From: Rhizomicrobium sp.
Lineage (GTDB): Bacteria > Pseudomonadota > Alphaproteobacteria > Micropepsales > Micropepsaceae
Length of the DNA: 64,000 bases
Assembly (NCBI GenBank): GCA_037200985.1
Contig: JBBCGJ010000001.1
Coordinates: 1,960,756-2,024,755, forward strand
Reading direction: 5' to 3'
Positions within the stretch are counted from its first letter, which is position 1. Each line of letters begins with the position of its first letter. The position numbers and the translations under genes are program-made. The notes under the pieces were generated by a model. The model had not been told where the DNA came from, searched no databases, and worked only from the letters and a program-made list of their open reading frames with translations. Shown in pieces: positions 27,347 to 39,291 of this stretch.

Positions 27347-28797
27347 CCCCGGGACCGAAATTCGGCAATTTCCCCGGCACCGAGCCCAGGCGCTGCGGCA
27401 GCGTCGATGCGGTCGTGGAGCGCCTGATCGAGCTCTATGACGACGCCATCGCGCAGATCGAGAAGAATTTCGAGGCCTTCGCCAAGGGCGACCGCAAGCC
27501 GATCAGGCATCCCGTCTATCCCTATCTCGGCATCGAGGTGGAGCAGGTGCCGCGTTCCACGCCGCTCGCCTTCGGCAAGGTGCCCAAGCCTGGCTTCTAC
27601 GGCACCACGATCACCGCGCCGCGCCTGTTCAAGGGCTATCTCATCGAGCAGATCACGCTGCTGACGCAGAACTGCAAGGCGGAGATGTTCGTCGGCAAGA
27701 GCCGCACCCGGATCCCGCTGACCTTCGCGGTGGAGCGCGCCGCCGCCGCGATGTCGGCGGAGCAGCGCGCCGAGCTGGCGCAGCACTTCCCCCTGCCCCG
27801 CCTCGACGCGGCGCACGACACCATCGTCGACGGCGGCCGCTGGGACGGGGTCGAGGACGGGCCGCTGTCGCTGTTTCCGGCGGAGCGCGTCGACTATTCG
27901 CTGCACCGGCTCAGGCACTACACCGGGACCGCGCCCGAGACCTTCCAGAGCTTCGTCCTGTTCACGAACTACCAGCGCTATATCGACGAATTCGTCGGCT
28001 ATGGCCTGGCCGAGATCGATGCGGGCCGCGCCCTGCGTTTCATCGAGCCGGGCATGCGCATCACCGAGAAGGGCAAGGAGCCGACGGCGCCGCCGCTCGC
28101 CAAGATGCCGCAAATGCCGGCCTATCACCTGGTGCAGCCGAACGGCGAAGGCATCACGCTGATCAATATCGGCGTCGGGCCCTCGAACGCCAAGACGGTG
28201 ACGGATCACCTGGCCGTGCTGCGCCCGCATGTGTGGCTGATGGTCGGCCATTGCGGCGGCCTGCGCGCCAGCCAGCGGCTGGGCGATTACGTGCTCGCCA
28301 ATGCCTATCTGCGCGACGATCATGTGCTGGACAGCGCGCTGCCGCTCGCCATTCCGGTGCCGACCATCGCGGAGGTGCAGCTTGCGCTCGCCCGCGCGGT
28401 GACGGCGGTGACCGGGCTGGCCGGCACGGTGCTGAAGGAGCGGCTGCGCACCGGCACGGTGGTGACGACCGACGACCGCAATTGGGAGCTTCGCTTCGCC
28501 GAGCTCGCCATGCGCTTCAACCAGTCGCGCGCCATCGCCATCGACATGGAATCGGCGACCATCGCCGCCAACGGCTACCGCTTCCGCGTGCCCTACGGCA
28601 CGCTGCTCTGCGTCTCGGACCGGCCGCTGCACGGCGAGATCAAGCTGCCCGGCATGGCGGACGCCTTCTATGAGGAGCGCGTCGGCCAGCACCTGCAGAT
28701 CGGCATCAAGGCGCTGGAATATATGCGCGAGGAAGCCCGCGCCGGCACGCTGCATTCGCGCAAGCTGCGCAGCTTCACCGAGCCGGCGTTCCGGTAA
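27343..28797 (+). CDS. amn: AMP nucleosidase
   Basis: At 484 residues this equals the Escherichia coli Amn length. An N-terminal regulatory domain ([30 protein letters not shown]) precedes a nucleoside-phosphorylase-like catalytic domain ([70 protein letters not shown]). It hydrolyses AMP to adenine and ribose-5-phosphate. The GTG start overlaps the deoB stop (GTGA). Adenine would pass to the adenine deaminase encoded nearby, giving a route from AMP to hypoxanthine that avoids inosine. Confidence 0.93.
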   Translation: MTPGPKFGNFPGTEPRRCGSVDAVVERLIELYDDAIAQIEKNFEAFAKGDRKPIRHPVYPYLGIEVEQVPRSTPLAFGKVPKPGFYGTTITAPRLFKGYLIEQITLLTQNCKAEMFVGKSRTRIPLTFAVERAAAAMSAEQRAELAQHFPLPRLDAAHDTIVDGGRWDGVEDGPLSLFPAERVDYSLHRLRHYTGTAPETFQSFVLFTNYQRYIDEFVGYGLAEIDAGRALRFIEPGMRITEKGKEPTAPPLAKMPQMPAYHLVQPNGEGITLINIGVGPSNAKTVTDHLAVLRPHVWLMVGHCGGLRASQRLGDYVLANAYLRDDHVLDSALPLAIPVPTIAEVQLALARAVTAVTGLAGTVLKERLRTGTVVTTDDRNWELRFAELAMRFNQSRAIAIDMESATIAANGYRFRVPYGTLLCVSDRPLHGEIKLPGMADAFYEERVGQHLQIGIKALEYMREEARAGTLHSRKLRSFTEPAFR

Positions 28798-28851
28798 CGA
28801 CCGTCGCCCCGGCTGCGCATTGCGCGGCCATGCAAGCGATCGGGCCGGCAT

Positions 28852-29015
28852 GAAATATTTCCGCGCAATAAAATATCGTTTGCCGCGACGCGCCCGAAAA
28901 CTTGTCCCCGCCGCAATCGCGGAATCTCCGCGCCTCCCGCGGCTCCGCGCGAGGCCGGTGTCGGATAAGTCCGTCTACGGATTTATTTCGGCGCACGCCT
29001 TGAACCGAGTCGGTC
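28852..29015 (-). repeat. Dispersed intergenic repeat, copy A
   Basis: Read on the minus strand, this about 164-base stretch aligns along its whole length with 53309-53482. Identical blocks include 17 bases beginning GACCGACTCGG, TTATCCGACA, GCGGAGATT and ACGATATTTT, in the same order and similar spacing. It fills most of the 359-base gap between the convergent amn and adenine deaminase genes; the rest of that gap shows nothing I recognise. It has no open frame of note. Confidence 0.8.
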
Positions 29016-29156
29016 CAAACGCCATCTGTCCCAAATCACGACCATTGCATCCAGGCCGCAGATGCGGCGGCATAGCGCGGCCGCCTATCCATGCACAAAG
29101 CCGAGGCGCGTCAACCGATTAGCTGACGTCCGCCGGATTCGAACCGCCTTTTCGGA

Positions 29157-30173
29157 TCAAATGCCCTGCGCCGCATAGGCATCGACGGCCGCGACATGCC
29201 TCGCCTTGTCGGCGTCGTCCAGGAACGAGCCCAGGAAGCTGTTCTTCGCCAGCGTGACGATGTCGTCGCGCGTCAGCGCCAGCGCATCGGCGACCGCGTT
29301 GTAATTGTCGTTCAGATAGCCGCCGAAATAGGCCGGATCGTCGGAATTCACCGTCGCGCGCAGGCCGGCGTTCAACATTCGCTTCAGAGGATGCCGCTTC
29401 ATGTCGTTCACGACGCAAAGCTTGAGATTCGACAGCGGACACACCGTCAGCGTCATCCGCTCGCGGACAAGGCGCGCCACCAGCGCGGGATCTTCGAGCG
29501 ACCGATTGCCGTGGTCGAGCCGGTCGACATGCAGGAGATCGAGCGCCTCATGGACATATTCCGGCGGCCCCTCCTCGCCGGCATGGGCGACGCGCTTCAG
29601 GCCGCGCTCGCCCGCCGCCTGGAACACACGCGCGAATTTCGACGGCGGATGGCCGAGCTCGGAGGAATCGAGACCCACCGCGGCGATGCGGTCGAGAAAA
29701 GGCCCGGCCGATTTGAGCGTCGCCAGCGCGTCATCCTCGTCTAGATGGCGCAGGAAACAGAGGATGAGCTTGGACGTGATGCCGCGTTCGGCCTCCGCCG
29801 CGCGCAGCGCCCGCGACATGCCGCCGGCGACGACACCGAACGGGATGCCCCGCGCGGTATGGGTCTGCGGATCGAAGAACACTTCGACATGCCGCGCCCC
29901 GTCGGCCGCGACGCGCGCGAGATAGGCGGCGGCGAGGTCGAAGAAATCCTCCTCGGTGCGCAGCACGCCGGCGCCTTGGTAGTAGATGTCGAGGAAGTCC
30001 TGGAGGTTGGAGAAGGAATAAGCGGCCCGCACCTCTTCCACGCTCCGGAACGGGATCTCCACGCGATTGCGCCGCGCCAGCGCGAACATCAGCTCGGGCT
30101 CCAGGCTGCCTTCGAGGTGGAGATGGAGTTCGGCCTTCGGCAGGCCGGCGATGAATCGGCTCAGGTCTGTCAT
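29157..30173 (-). CDS. Adenine deaminase of the adenosine-deaminase family
   Basis: The 338-residue metal-dependent hydrolase has the HxH site in ELHLHLEGSLEPELM, VAHAGEEGPPEY with the zinc His and catalytic Glu, LDHGNRS and NSDDPAYFGGY. Segments such as DIYYQGAGVLRTEEDFFDLA, VFFDPQTHTARG and GHPPSKFARVF are typical of the bacterial/fungal adenine deaminase subgroup rather than true adenosine deaminases. It would turn adenine (from AMP nucleosidase) into hypoxanthine and ammonia. It is divergent from ureD with a 121-base gap. Adenosine as substrate cannot be excluded. Confidence 0.88.
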   Translation of the reverse strand: MTDLSRFIAGLPKAELHLHLEGSLEPELMFALARRNRVEIPFRSVEEVRAAYSFSNLQDFLDIYYQGAGVLRTEEDFFDLAAAYLARVAADGARHVEVFFDPQTHTARGIPFGVVAGGMSRALRAAEAERGITSKLILCFLRHLDEDDALATLKSAGPFLDRIAAVGLDSSELGHPPSKFARVFQAAGERGLKRVAHAGEEGPPEYVHEALDLLHVDRLDHGNRSLEDPALVARLVRERMTLTVCPLSNLKLCVVNDMKRHPLKRMLNAGLRATVNSDDPAYFGGYLNDNYNAVADALALTRDDIVTLAKNSFLGSFLDDADKARHVAAVDAYAAQGI

Positions 30174-30294
30174 CGGGGTCTGTTAAGGCGCGGAAAGCCG
30201 CTTGTCGAGAGTGCGCAAAGTTCGGCCAGTCTGGACGATTCTTCGGCAAGGCCCGGCGTTGTAAGGCTGGGCGCCCTCCACTACCGTTGAGGAG

Positions 30295-31182
30295 ATGCGC
30301 GCAAGCGAAAAACCGGCCAGCAACGTCGCCTACGGTCCGTGGACGAAGGCGGCGGCGCCGCGACGCGGCGGAGAAATCCGCCTCGAACTGAAGCGGGCAG
30401 CGGACGGCGCCACGGCGCTCGCCGATCTCTACCAGGCGCAGCCGCTGCGGGCCCTGTTCCCGCTGCCGGAACGCGGCGACGTCTTCCAGGCGGCCATCAC
30501 CTGCGTCTCCGGCGGCCTCGTCGGCGGCGACCGGCTGGACATGGCGGTGCGGCTCGGCGACGGCGCACGCGCCCTGGTGATCGGCCAGGCGGCGGAGAAG
30601 GTCTATCGCTCGCTCGGACCCGATTGCGTCGTCGAGAGCGAGCTTCGCGCCGGGCGGGAAAGCTGGCTCGAATACCTGCCGCAGGAAACGATCCTGTTCG
30701 ACGGGTCGAGGCTGCGCCGGCGCACGCAGATTCAACTCGACGATGGCGCGCGCTGCCTGACCGGCGGCATCCTCGTCTTCGGCCGCGCCGCGCGCGGCGA
30801 GACGCTGCGGCACGGCCTGGTGCATGACGTATGGGAGTTCCGCGATGCCGACGGGCGCCTGACGTGGAAAGACGCGCTGCATCTCGACGGCGACATCGAA
30901 ACCCTGCTCGGCCGCGCCGCGACCTTCGGCGGCGCCGTGGCCTATGGTTCGCTGATCTATGCCGGCGACGATGCCGCGAAGCATCTGCAGACGGTGCGCG
31001 ACATCGCGGTGGGCGGCGACGGCCTGCGCCTCGGCGCGACGTCATTCCGCGACCTGCTGATCGTGCGGCTTCTGAGTGCCAATGCGCTTGCACTGCGTGA
31101 CGCCTTCGGAAAAATCTGGAAAACGTTGCGCGCGGAAGCCGGTGGATTGCCGCCCAGCCTACCGCGCCTCTGGGGCATCTGA
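30295..31182 (+). CDS. ureD: Urease accessory protein UreD
   Basis: The 295-residue protein shows the UreD core: [60 protein letters not shown]. With UreF and UreG it forms the complex that loads nickel into apo-urease. It is first in a seven-gene operon ureDABCEFG whose members overlap by 1-11 bases or are 2-8 bases apart. GAGGAG directly abuts the ATG, which is closer than ideal, but no other start in frame gives the family N-terminus. The 121-base divergent gap to the adenine deaminase gene should hold the promoters; I see no convincing sigma-54 site. Confidence 0.93.
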   Translation: MRASEKPASNVAYGPWTKAAAPRRGGEIRLELKRAADGATALADLYQAQPLRALFPLPERGDVFQAAITCVSGGLVGGDRLDMAVRLGDGARALVIGQAAEKVYRSLGPDCVVESELRAGRESWLEYLPQETILFDGSRLRRRTQIQLDDGARCLTGGILVFGRAARGETLRHGLVHDVWEFRDADGRLTWKDALHLDGDIETLLGRAATFGGAVAYGSLIYAGDDAAKHLQTVRDIAVGGDGLRLGATSFRDLLIVRLLSANALALRDAFGKIWKTLRAEAGGLPPSLPRLWGI

Positions 31183-31484
31183 TGCATCTGACGCCGCGCG
31201 AGAAGGACAAGCTGCTGATCGCCATGGCCGCGATGGTCGCGCGCCGCCGCCGCGAGCGGAACGTCAAGCTCAACTATCCGGAGGCCATCGCGCTGATCGC
31301 CGATCACGTCGTGGAGGGCGCGCGCGACGGCAAGTCCGTGGCGGCGCTGATGCAGGAGGGCGCGACCGTCCTCACGAAGGCCGAGGTGATGGACGGCGTC
31401 GCCGAGATGATCGACGAGGTCCAGGTCGAGGCGACCTTTCCCGACGGGACCAAGCTGGTCACCGTCCACAACCCGATCCGATAG
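31182..31484 (+). CDS. ureA: Urease gamma subunit
   Basis: The 100-residue subunit starts [13 protein letters not shown] and contains [21 protein letters not shown] and the terminal [11 protein letters not shown], all standard UreA. It is one of three structural subunits of urease, which hydrolyses urea to ammonia and CO2. Its ATG shares one base with the ureD stop. Length is exactly that of separate bacterial gamma subunits, with no fusion to beta. Confidence 0.97.
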   Translation: MHLTPREKDKLLIAMAAMVARRRRERNVKLNYPEAIALIADHVVEGARDGKSVAALMQEGATVLTKAEVMDGVAEMIDEVQVEATFPDGTKLVTVHNPIR

Positions 31485-31492
31485 AGGCGCGC

Positions 31493-31797
31493 ATGATCCC
31501 CGGCGAAATCCTGCCCGCACACGGCAGCATCGTTCTGAACGAGGGCCAGGCGACCTTGACGATCCGCGTCGCCAACAGCGGGGACCGCCCGATCCAGATC
31601 GGGTCCCACTACCATTTCTACGAGGTCAACGACGCGCTGGTGTTCGAGCGCGAGCGGACCAGGGGCTGGCGGCTCGACATCCCCGCCGGCACCGCGGTGC
31701 GCTTCGAACCGGGACTGGAGCGCGATGTGACCCTTGTGCCCTATCGCGGCGGACGCCTGGTCTACGGTTTCCGCAACAAGGTGAATGGACCCGTCTG

Positions 31798-31798
<1 letters not shown>
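31493..31798 (+). CDS. ureB: Urease beta subunit
   Basis: The 101-residue beta subunit begins [18 protein letters not shown] and contains [13 protein letters not shown] and [14 protein letters not shown], diagnostic of UreB. It starts 8 bases after ureA and its stop shares one base with the ureC ATG. Longer frames through this region are not used, because this ATG gives the exact family N-terminus. Confidence 0.97.
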
Positions 31799-33528
<1,730 letters not shown>

Positions 33529-33530
33529 CC

Positions 33531-34007
33531 ATGCGGCGCGCGACAAAAATCCTTCCCGCCGGTTCCTGGCAAAAGAGCGTGGGCGTGGTGAAACTCGCCT
33601 TCGACGACCGCTATCGCCGCCGCATCACCCTGACCGACACGGCGGGCGAGGCCTTCCTGCTCGATCTCGACAAGCCGCGCACGCTCCAGCATGGCGAAGG
33701 CCTGGCGCTGGAAGGCGGCGGCGTGATCCAGGTCGTGGCGGCGGACGAGCCCGTCGCGGACATCCACACCCATTCGGTCGCCGAGGCCGCGCGCATCGCT
33801 TGGCATATCGGCAACCGCCATATCCCGGTGCAGGTGCTGAAAGACGGCTCCTTGCGCATCCGCGACGATCACGTGCTGGTCGAGATGATCGAGGGGCTGG
33901 GCGCCCATGTCCATCGCCACAGCGCGCCCTTCGCACCGGAGAGCGGCGCCTATAGCGTGGAGAGCACTGCGCATCACCATCATGACGGCCACGGCCATGA
34001 CCACTGA
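33531..34007 (+). CDS. ureE: Urease accessory protein UreE, histidine-rich tail
   Basis: The 158-residue nickel chaperone has an N-terminal peptide-binding domain (RRRITLTDTAGEAFLLDLDKPRTLQHGEGL), a metal-binding domain (WHIGNRHIPVQV, IRDDHVLVEMIEGLGAHVH) and a tail with [11 protein letters not shown], eight His in 11 residues. The tail suggests nickel storage as in Klebsiella UreE. It begins 2 bases after ureC; its last 11 bases overlap ureF. Confidence 0.94.
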   Translation: MRRATKILPAGSWQKSVGVVKLAFDDRYRRRITLTDTAGEAFLLDLDKPRTLQHGEGLALEGGGVIQVVAADEPVADIHTHSVAEAARIAWHIGNRHIPVQVLKDGSLRIRDDHVLVEMIEGLGAHVHRHSAPFAPESGAYSVESTAHHHHDGHGHDH

Positions 34008-34689
34008 CGCCGACGCGCTCTACCGGCTGATGAGTTGGCTGTCGCCGGGCTTTCCGGTCGGCGCCTTCAGCTATTCGCACGGCATCGAATATGCCGTGGA
34101 GGCAGGATTGGTCCGCGACGAGGAAGGCTTGCGCGACTGGATCGACGCCGGCCTCGCGCACGAATTCGGCCCGGTCAATGGCTGGATGCTGCGCACGGCC
34201 TATGACGCCGTGCGGCGGTTCGACCGCGTGGGATTGGCGGCAGCCTTGGAAGAAGCGCGCGCCTTCGTGCCGACGCTGGAGTTCGAACTGGAACACCGCG
34301 CCCAGGGCCAAGCCTTCGTCACCGCGTTCCGCGCGGCCTGGCACAATGCCGAGGCGAGCGGCCATCTGGGGCGTATCCTGGATGCCGGTTGGGTACCCTA
34401 TCCGTCCGCCATCGGCATCGCCGCGGCGTATGGCGCGATTCCACTCGAACAGGCCATGGTCGCATTCTTTCATTCGGTCGCGAGCAATATGGTATCCGCC
34501 GGTATCAGGCTCGTGCCCCTCGGCCAGACGAGCGGCCAGCGCATCATCGCGAGCCTTCAGCCCGCGGCGATCGCCACGGCGCGCGCCGCGCTGCGCCGTG
34601 ATCCCGCCGACATCGGCACCGCCGCGCCTGTCGTCGAATGGGCCTCCATCGCCCACGAAACCCAGTACACGAGGCTGTTCCGCTCATGA
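33997..34689 (+). CDS. ureF: Urease accessory protein UreF
   Basis: The 230-residue protein begins with [30 protein letters not shown], the UreF signature, and contains a run of helices. It acts with UreD and UreG in nickel insertion. The ATG lies inside the last codons of ureE in another frame (11-base overlap); an alternative ATG 15 bases upstream is possible. Confidence 0.94.
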   Translation: MTTDADALYRLMSWLSPGFPVGAFSYSHGIEYAVEAGLVRDEEGLRDWIDAGLAHEFGPVNGWMLRTAYDAVRRFDRVGLAAALEEARAFVPTLEFELEHRAQGQAFVTAFRAAWHNAEASGHLGRILDAGWVPYPSAIGIAAAYGAIPLEQAMVAFFHSVASNMVSAGIRLVPLGQTSGQRIIASLQPAAIATARAALRRDPADIGTAAPVVEWASIAHETQYTRLFRS

Positions 34690-35303
34690 CCACCGCATTG
34701 CGCATCGGGGTAGGCGGGCCGGTCGGCTCGGGAAAGACGGCACTGATGGACAGGCTCTGCAAGGCGATGCGGGAGCGCTACAACATCGCCGCGATCACCA
34801 ACGACATCTATACCCGCGAGGACGCCGAGTTCCTGACCCGGTCCGGCGCGCTGGCGCCCGAGCGCATCCTCGGCGTGGAGACCGGTGGCTGTCCGCACAC
34901 CGCGATCCGCGAGGACGCCTCGATCAACCTCGCGGCGGTCGCCGACATGAGCGTGCGGTTTCCCGGCCTGGATGCGATCTTCATCGAGAGCGGCGGCGAC
35001 AACCTCGCCGCCACCTTCTCCCCCGAACTGGCCGATATAACTCTCTATGTCATCGACGTCGCCGCCGGCGACAAGATTCCGCGCAAAGGCGGTCCAGGCA
35101 TCACGCGGTCGGACCTCCTGATCATCAACAAGATCGACCTGGCGCCCTATGTGGGCGCGGACCTCTCGGTGATGGACCGTGACGCGAAGAGGATGCGCGG
35201 CGAGCGGCCTTTCGTGTTCACGAACCTGAAGACCGGCCAGGGGCTCGATACGGTGGTGAGCTTCATCCGCGAGCGCGGCGGGCTGGATGTGAAACGCGAT
35301 TAG
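34686..35303 (+). CDS. ureG: Urease accessory GTPase UreG
   Basis: The 205-residue GTPase has the P-loop GGPVGSGKT, the [13 protein letters not shown] and [19 protein letters not shown] segments with the nickel-binding Cys-Pro-His, and [13 protein letters not shown] as guanine-recognition motif. It supplies GTP hydrolysis for urease maturation. The start overlaps the ureF stop (ATGA). Its stop overlaps the end of the convergent guanine deaminase gene by 4 bases, leaving no room for a terminator between them. Confidence 0.97.
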   Translation: MTTALRIGVGGPVGSGKTALMDRLCKAMRERYNIAAITNDIYTREDAEFLTRSGALAPERILGVETGGCPHTAIREDASINLAAVADMSVRFPGLDAIFIESGGDNLAATFSPELADITLYVIDVAAGDKIPRKGGPGITRSDLLIINKIDLAPYVGADLSVMDRDAKRMRGERPFVFTNLKTGQGLDTVVSFIRERGGLDVKRD

Positions 35304-36592
35304 CGGCGATAGGCCCGCCTGCCCATCACATAGGTCTCGCGCACCGCACGGTCGTCACCCAACATCGCGAGGACGAACAGCGCCTCCGCCGGCGATCTCG
35401 CATGGCCAATCCGCCGCTCCAGCAGCGGCGCGGCGGCGGTGTCGAGCACCACGAAATCCGCTTCCTTGCCGGGCACGAAATTTCCGATCCTGTCGTCCAT
35501 GCGCAGGGCCTTCGCGCCGCCCAGCGTGGCCAGATAGAAGAGCTGGAACGCGTCGAGCGATTGCCGCTGCATCTGGCCGACCTTGTAAGCCTCGTTCATG
35601 GTCTGGAGCTGCGACAGCGAAGTACCGGCGCCGATATCGGTGCCCAGGCCGACGGAGACACCCGCGCGCGCCGCTGCGGCAAGATCGAACAAGCCGCTGC
35701 CGAGGAACAGGTTCGATGTCGGACAGAACGCCGCAGCCGAGCCGTGCACCCCCATCCGCCGCCATTCGTCCGGCGAGAGATGGATGCAATGGGCGAAAAC
35801 CGAGCGTTCCGTCGCCAGGCCGAACTCCTCGTAGACGTCCAGATAGTCGGTGCATCCGGGATAGGTGCGCAGGACAAGCGCGACCTCGTCGGTGTTCTCG
35901 GACAGATGCGTCTGCAACAGGACGCCCGGATTTTCGGCAACCAGCCGGGCCGACAGTTCGAGTTGTCGCTCGGTCGACGAGGCCGCGAAGCGGGGTGTCA
36001 CCGCATAGGTCAGCCGGCCCTTGCCGTGATAGGCATGGATCAGCGCCGCGCTTTCCGCGTAGCCCGTTTCCGCCGTGTCGCACAGATCAGCCGGCACGTC
36101 GCGGTCCATCAAGACCTTGCCGGCGGCGAGGCGCATGTTGCGCGCGAGCGCCGCTTCGAACAGCGCTTCGACGGACCCTTTGTGCACTGTCGCGAAAACG
36201 AGCGCCGTCGTCGTACCGTTGCGTAAAAGCTGGTCGAGGAAGAACGACGCGGTATCGGCGGCGACCGCCTTGTCGGCAAACCGCTTTTCCGACGGGAATG
36301 TGTAGGCCTCAAGCCAGTCGAGGAGTCGGCCGCCGGGCGACGCGATCATGTCGATCTGCGGGTAGTGTACATGCGCATCGACGAACCCCGGCACGATCAG
36401 CGCGTTCTCGAAGCGCGTCACGGCGACACCGGCGTCCAGCGTCGGGCCGATATCGTTCCAGGCGCCGGCCTGGACGACACGACCGTCCTCGATGACCAGC
36501 GCGCCATCGGAAAAATAGGTCGCGAGCGGGTCGGTCGCCGACGGATCCCCGAGCAGGTGGAAGACGCACGCGCGATAGGCCTGCCGCGCCAT
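35300..36592 (-). CDS. guaD: Guanine deaminase
   Basis: The 430-residue amidohydrolase converts guanine to xanthine and ammonia. Zinc-site and substrate motifs are [50 protein letters not shown] and [13 protein letters not shown], which match bacterial GuaD. The ATG shares one base with the stop of the ureidoglycolate lyase gene (TGATG). It is last in a minus-strand operon running xdhA-xdhB-xdhC-puuD-allA-guaD. Confidence 0.94.
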   Translation of the reverse strand: MARQAYRACVFHLLGDPSATDPLATYFSDGALVIEDGRVVQAGAWNDIGPTLDAGVAVTRFENALIVPGFVDAHVHYPQIDMIASPGGRLLDWLEAYTFPSEKRFADKAVAADTASFFLDQLLRNGTTTALVFATVHKGSVEALFEAALARNMRLAAGKVLMDRDVPADLCDTAETGYAESAALIHAYHGKGRLTYAVTPRFAASSTERQLELSARLVAENPGVLLQTHLSENTDEVALVLRTYPGCTDYLDVYEEFGLATERSVFAHCIHLSPDEWRRMGVHGSAAAFCPTSNLFLGSGLFDLAAAARAGVSVGLGTDIGAGTSLSQLQTMNEAYKVGQMQRQSLDAFQLFYLATLGGAKALRMDDRIGNFVPGKEADFVVLDTAAAPLLERRIGHARSPAEALFVLAMLGDDRAVRETYVMGRRAYRR

Positions 36593-37089
36593 CACGGCAG
36601 CTCCGGCGCGGCGAGCAGGATCGAGCCGTCGAGCGCGACCTCTTCGCAATTCTCGCCTAGGCCCTCGCGGTCGACGACGAGGAAATCGCTGACGCCGACG
36701 AGCGCGAGATTGAAATGGTGCCACACGCCGGGCGCAAGATTCACGCCCTGCCCCGGACCGGCGACGAAGGCGCGTATCGCCTCCGGATCGAACGGCCCCG
36801 GCGGCGCGACGACCACTAGATAGGGCCGGCCGGACAGCGGCATGAACAGCTGGCTGCCGAGCGGATGGTTCTCCATCACCCGCAGTGAGAAGGGAAAGAC
36901 GGGCGTCGTCGAGCGATAGAGATGCACTGCGGCGCGGCCGCTATCACGCAGATCGATGTGTGCGAGATCGGCGAATTTCTGCGTCGCGCCATAGTTGATG
37001 GACTGTGGGGCACCCTCGGTCGAGACGATATCGCCGAAGGGCACGAAGGCTTCGGCCGTCAGCGGAACTGGATGTAGCGTGCGAGTCAT
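36592..37089 (-). CDS. allA: Ureidoglycolate lyase
   Basis: The 165-residue cupin-like enzyme splits ureidoglycolate to glyoxylate and urea. Recognisable segments are FVPFGDIVSTEGAPQSINYGATQKF, HPLGSQLFMPLSGRPYLVVVAPPG and LAPGVWHHFNLALVGVSDFLVVDREG. Its ATG overlaps the puuD stop by 4 bases. Placement in the urate operon and beside urease fits the last carbon-nitrogen step before urea hydrolysis. Confidence 0.93.
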   Translation of the reverse strand: MTRTLHPVPLTAEAFVPFGDIVSTEGAPQSINYGATQKFADLAHIDLRDSGRAAVHLYRSTTPVFPFSLRVMENHPLGSQLFMPLSGRPYLVVVAPPGPFDPEAIRAFVAGPGQGVNLAPGVWHHFNLALVGVSDFLVVDREGLGENCEEVALDGSILLAAPELP

Positions 37090-38276
37090 CTTATATGTGC
37101 CCCTTGACGGATCCAGGCGCCGAGCGTGGCGCGCTCCGCATCCGTCATGCCGGTCTCGTTGCCGAGCGGCATGGCCTTGGTGGTGACAGCCTGCATGAGC
37201 ACGCGCGCTGCGTTGTCGTGCAGGACAGCGTCGCGGGTGAAATCGAGACCGGCCGGGGCCGTGGAAATTCCGGCATGCGTCGGATGCGCGGCGTGGCACA
37301 TGATGCAATTCCGATCGACGACGGCGCGGACCATGGCGAAGGGCATAGCGGCGGTCAGCGCCTGTCCGGCGCGGTGCTGCACGGCGATGGCTATCCCCGC
37401 GGCGAAAACGAACACAGCGGCGCTGGCGGCGGCGAGGCCGTAGCTGATCTGGCCCTTGTGCCGCAGGTTGAAGAAATGACGGATCATAATGCCGCAGACG
37501 CTGAGCGCGGCGAGCAGCAGCCAGTTGATCGGGCTGCCCGTCAGCATCGGAAAATGGACGCTGATCATCGCCAGCAGAACCGGCAGGGTCATGTAGTTGT
37601 TGTGCAGCGAGCGCTGCTTGGCCTGAAGACCCAGCCGCGCATCGGGCGTCTCGCCCGCCAGCATGGAGTCGACGACCTTCTTCTGGTTCGGGATGATCAC
37701 AAAGAACACGTTGGCGACCATCGCGGTACCGACAACGGCGCCGATATGCAGGAAGGCGGCACGATCGCTGAAGATGCGGGTCAGCGCGCAGCCGGCTGCG
37801 GTCAGGATCAGAAACCAGACCGCGCCGAACAGCAAGCCGTTCCTGCCCAACGGCGAGCGGCACAATCCGTCATAGACGATCCAGCCGCCGGCCATGAAGG
37901 CGAGGGAAATGGCGATGGCCTCGGGCGCGGTGAGCGCCAGCTTGGCGCGGTCGATCAGGTAGATGTCGGCGCCGATATAGTAGATCACCGCCAGCAGCAG
38001 GAAGCCACTGATCCAGGTGAAATAGGCCTCGTATTTGAACCAGTGCAGATGCGGCGGAAGATGTTCGGGCGCCACGAGATATTTCTGATTGTGATAGAAG
38101 CCGCCGCCGTGAACGGCCCAAAGCTCACCGGCGACCAGCGGATTGCCGCCCTCCACCTTGCGGATGTTGCCGTCGAGCCAGACGAAATAGAACGAGGCGC
38201 CTATCCAGGCGATGCCCGTGACGATGTGCAGCCAGCGGATCGCCAGTTCGATCCAGGGAACGATATCAGCGAACAT
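37086..38276 (-). CDS. puuD: Membrane-bound urate oxidase PuuD with C-terminal cytochrome c domain
   Basis: The 396-residue protein has an N-terminal region with about eight membrane helices (WIELAIRWLHIVTGIAWIGASFYFVWLD at the start) and a C-terminal c-type haem domain with CIMCH near residue 324. This is the PuuD/COG3748 architecture known to oxidise urate to 5-hydroxyisourate, passing electrons to the respiratory chain in place of making H2O2. It shares 11 bases with the end of xdhC. No soluble uricase or FAD-type HpxO is seen, so this should be the urate step here. Confidence 0.92.
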   Translation of the reverse strand: MFADIVPWIELAIRWLHIVTGIAWIGASFYFVWLDGNIRKVEGGNPLVAGELWAVHGGGFYHNQKYLVAPEHLPPHLHWFKYEAYFTWISGFLLLAVIYYIGADIYLIDRAKLALTAPEAIAISLAFMAGGWIVYDGLCRSPLGRNGLLFGAVWFLILTAAGCALTRIFSDRAAFLHIGAVVGTAMVANVFFVIIPNQKKVVDSMLAGETPDARLGLQAKQRSLHNNYMTLPVLLAMISVHFPMLTGSPINWLLLAALSVCGIMIRHFFNLRHKGQISYGLAAASAAVFVFAAGIAIAVQHRAGQALTAAMPFAMVRAVVDRNCIMCHAAHPTHAGISTAPAGLDFTRDAVLHDNAARVLMQAVTTKAMPLGNETGMTDAERATLGAWIRQGAHIR

Positions 38277-39291
38277 GGACGGCCTTGAGTGAACGCGCGA
38301 CGGCCCGGGCTTCTATCGTGAACATGAGTTCGGCAGCAACCGCCACGGCGAGCACGGCGGGATCCTTCGAGGCAAGCCCGATATTGCCGATCGGACAAAT
38401 CAGACGCGGCAGCATTGCGTGCGCGATGCCGTCGGCGAGCAGACGCTTCTCGAACCGCGCCCGCTTGGTTGCCGAGCCGATCAGGCCGCAATAGAGAAAA
38501 TCGCCCCGCGCCAGGACGGCCCGGGTCAGATCGTAGTCGAGCGCGTGGCTCTGGGTGAAGACCAGGTACAGGGCGCCGGCCGGTGCGGCCGTCGCCTGCG
38601 CCACGAGATCGTCGGCGATGACGGGCTGGAGCGCGCCCTCGACGGCGCCGAATTCCAGCCGCGTGTCGTACCAGCGCGTGCGCAACGGCAGGCTGGCGGC
38701 GATGGGCGCCAGGCCGCGTCCGACATGGCCGGCGCCGAACATCAGGAGCAGTGGGCGCGGATCAATACGCTCGACGATGGAAAGGCCGTCAGTGGCGATT
38801 TTCGCGGCGGCGGGATCGACGCGCGCACCGTCGCGGGCGGTGAGCACGACGGCGTCCGCCGGCAACGCTCTCACATCGTTGCGGCCGAGGACTCGCTTCG
38901 CGACGCGGCCGGGTTCAAGCACCGAATGGACCGCATAGGCTTCGCCGCTGTCTTCGGCAGCGCCGATCTGTGCCAGCCAAGAGGTGGTGCCAGCGTCGAT
39001 CCGCTCAAGCAGCATGCCGACGCGCCCGCCGCAGCATTGGCCGAGCAGCGGGCCGAGCGGATAGCTTTGGAAGCGATGCGCGGCCTCGCCCGCCAGCATC
39101 TTGCGCGCCTGGTCCAGGACGACATATTCGAGATTGCCGCCGCCGATCGTGCCGTGCTGGCCATCTCGCCAGACCAGCATCTTGGTTCCGGCTTCGCGCG
39201 GCGCCGAGCCCGCGACGGAACAGACGGTGACCAGCACGCTCGCCTCGCCGCGTGTGGCGTGCTCGCCTGCGATGATCCACCAACCGGTCAT
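38266..39291 (-). CDS. xdhC: Xanthine dehydrogenase accessory protein XdhC
   Basis: The 341-residue protein has the two XdhC/CoxI regions: SVAGSAPREAGTKMLVW with GTIGGGNLEYVVLDQAR and the QCCGGRVGMLLE cysteine motif near the N-terminus, then a Rossmann-like part with MFGAGHVGRGLAPIA and YCGLIGSATKRARF. It binds molybdenum cofactor, helps its sulfuration and inserts it into XdhB. The ATG overlaps the xdhB stop by 4 bases. Confidence 0.95.
   Translation of the reverse strand: MTGWWIIAGEHATRGEASVLVTVCSVAGSAPREAGTKMLVWRDGQHGTIGGGNLEYVVLDQARKMLAGEAAHRFQSYPLGPLLGQCCGGRVGMLLERIDAGTTSWLAQIGAAEDSGEAYAVHSVLEPGRVAKRVLGRNDVRALPADAVVLTARDGARVDPAAAKIATDGLSIVERIDPRPLLLMFGAGHVGRGLAPIAASLPLRTRWYDTRLEFGAVEGALQPVIADDLVAQATAAPAGALYLVFTQSHALDYDLTRAVLARGDFLYCGLIGSATKRARFEKRLLADGIAHAMLPRLICPIGNIGLASKDPAVLAVAVAAELMFTIEARAVARSLKAVHVR

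Noticed and set aside
28999-29015. GGTTCAAG in the repeat looked like a tRNA T-arm
   Set aside because: No acceptor, D or anticodon stems can be drawn around it in either repeat copy.
29157-30173. Straight adenosine deaminase call
   Set aside because: Subfamily segments fit the adenine deaminase group better, and AMP nucleosidase next door makes adenine.
30174-30294. Possible sigma-54/NtrC control site before ureD
   Set aside because: No TGGCAC-N5-TTGC-like element is visible on either strand, so nitrogen control cannot be claimed from sequence.
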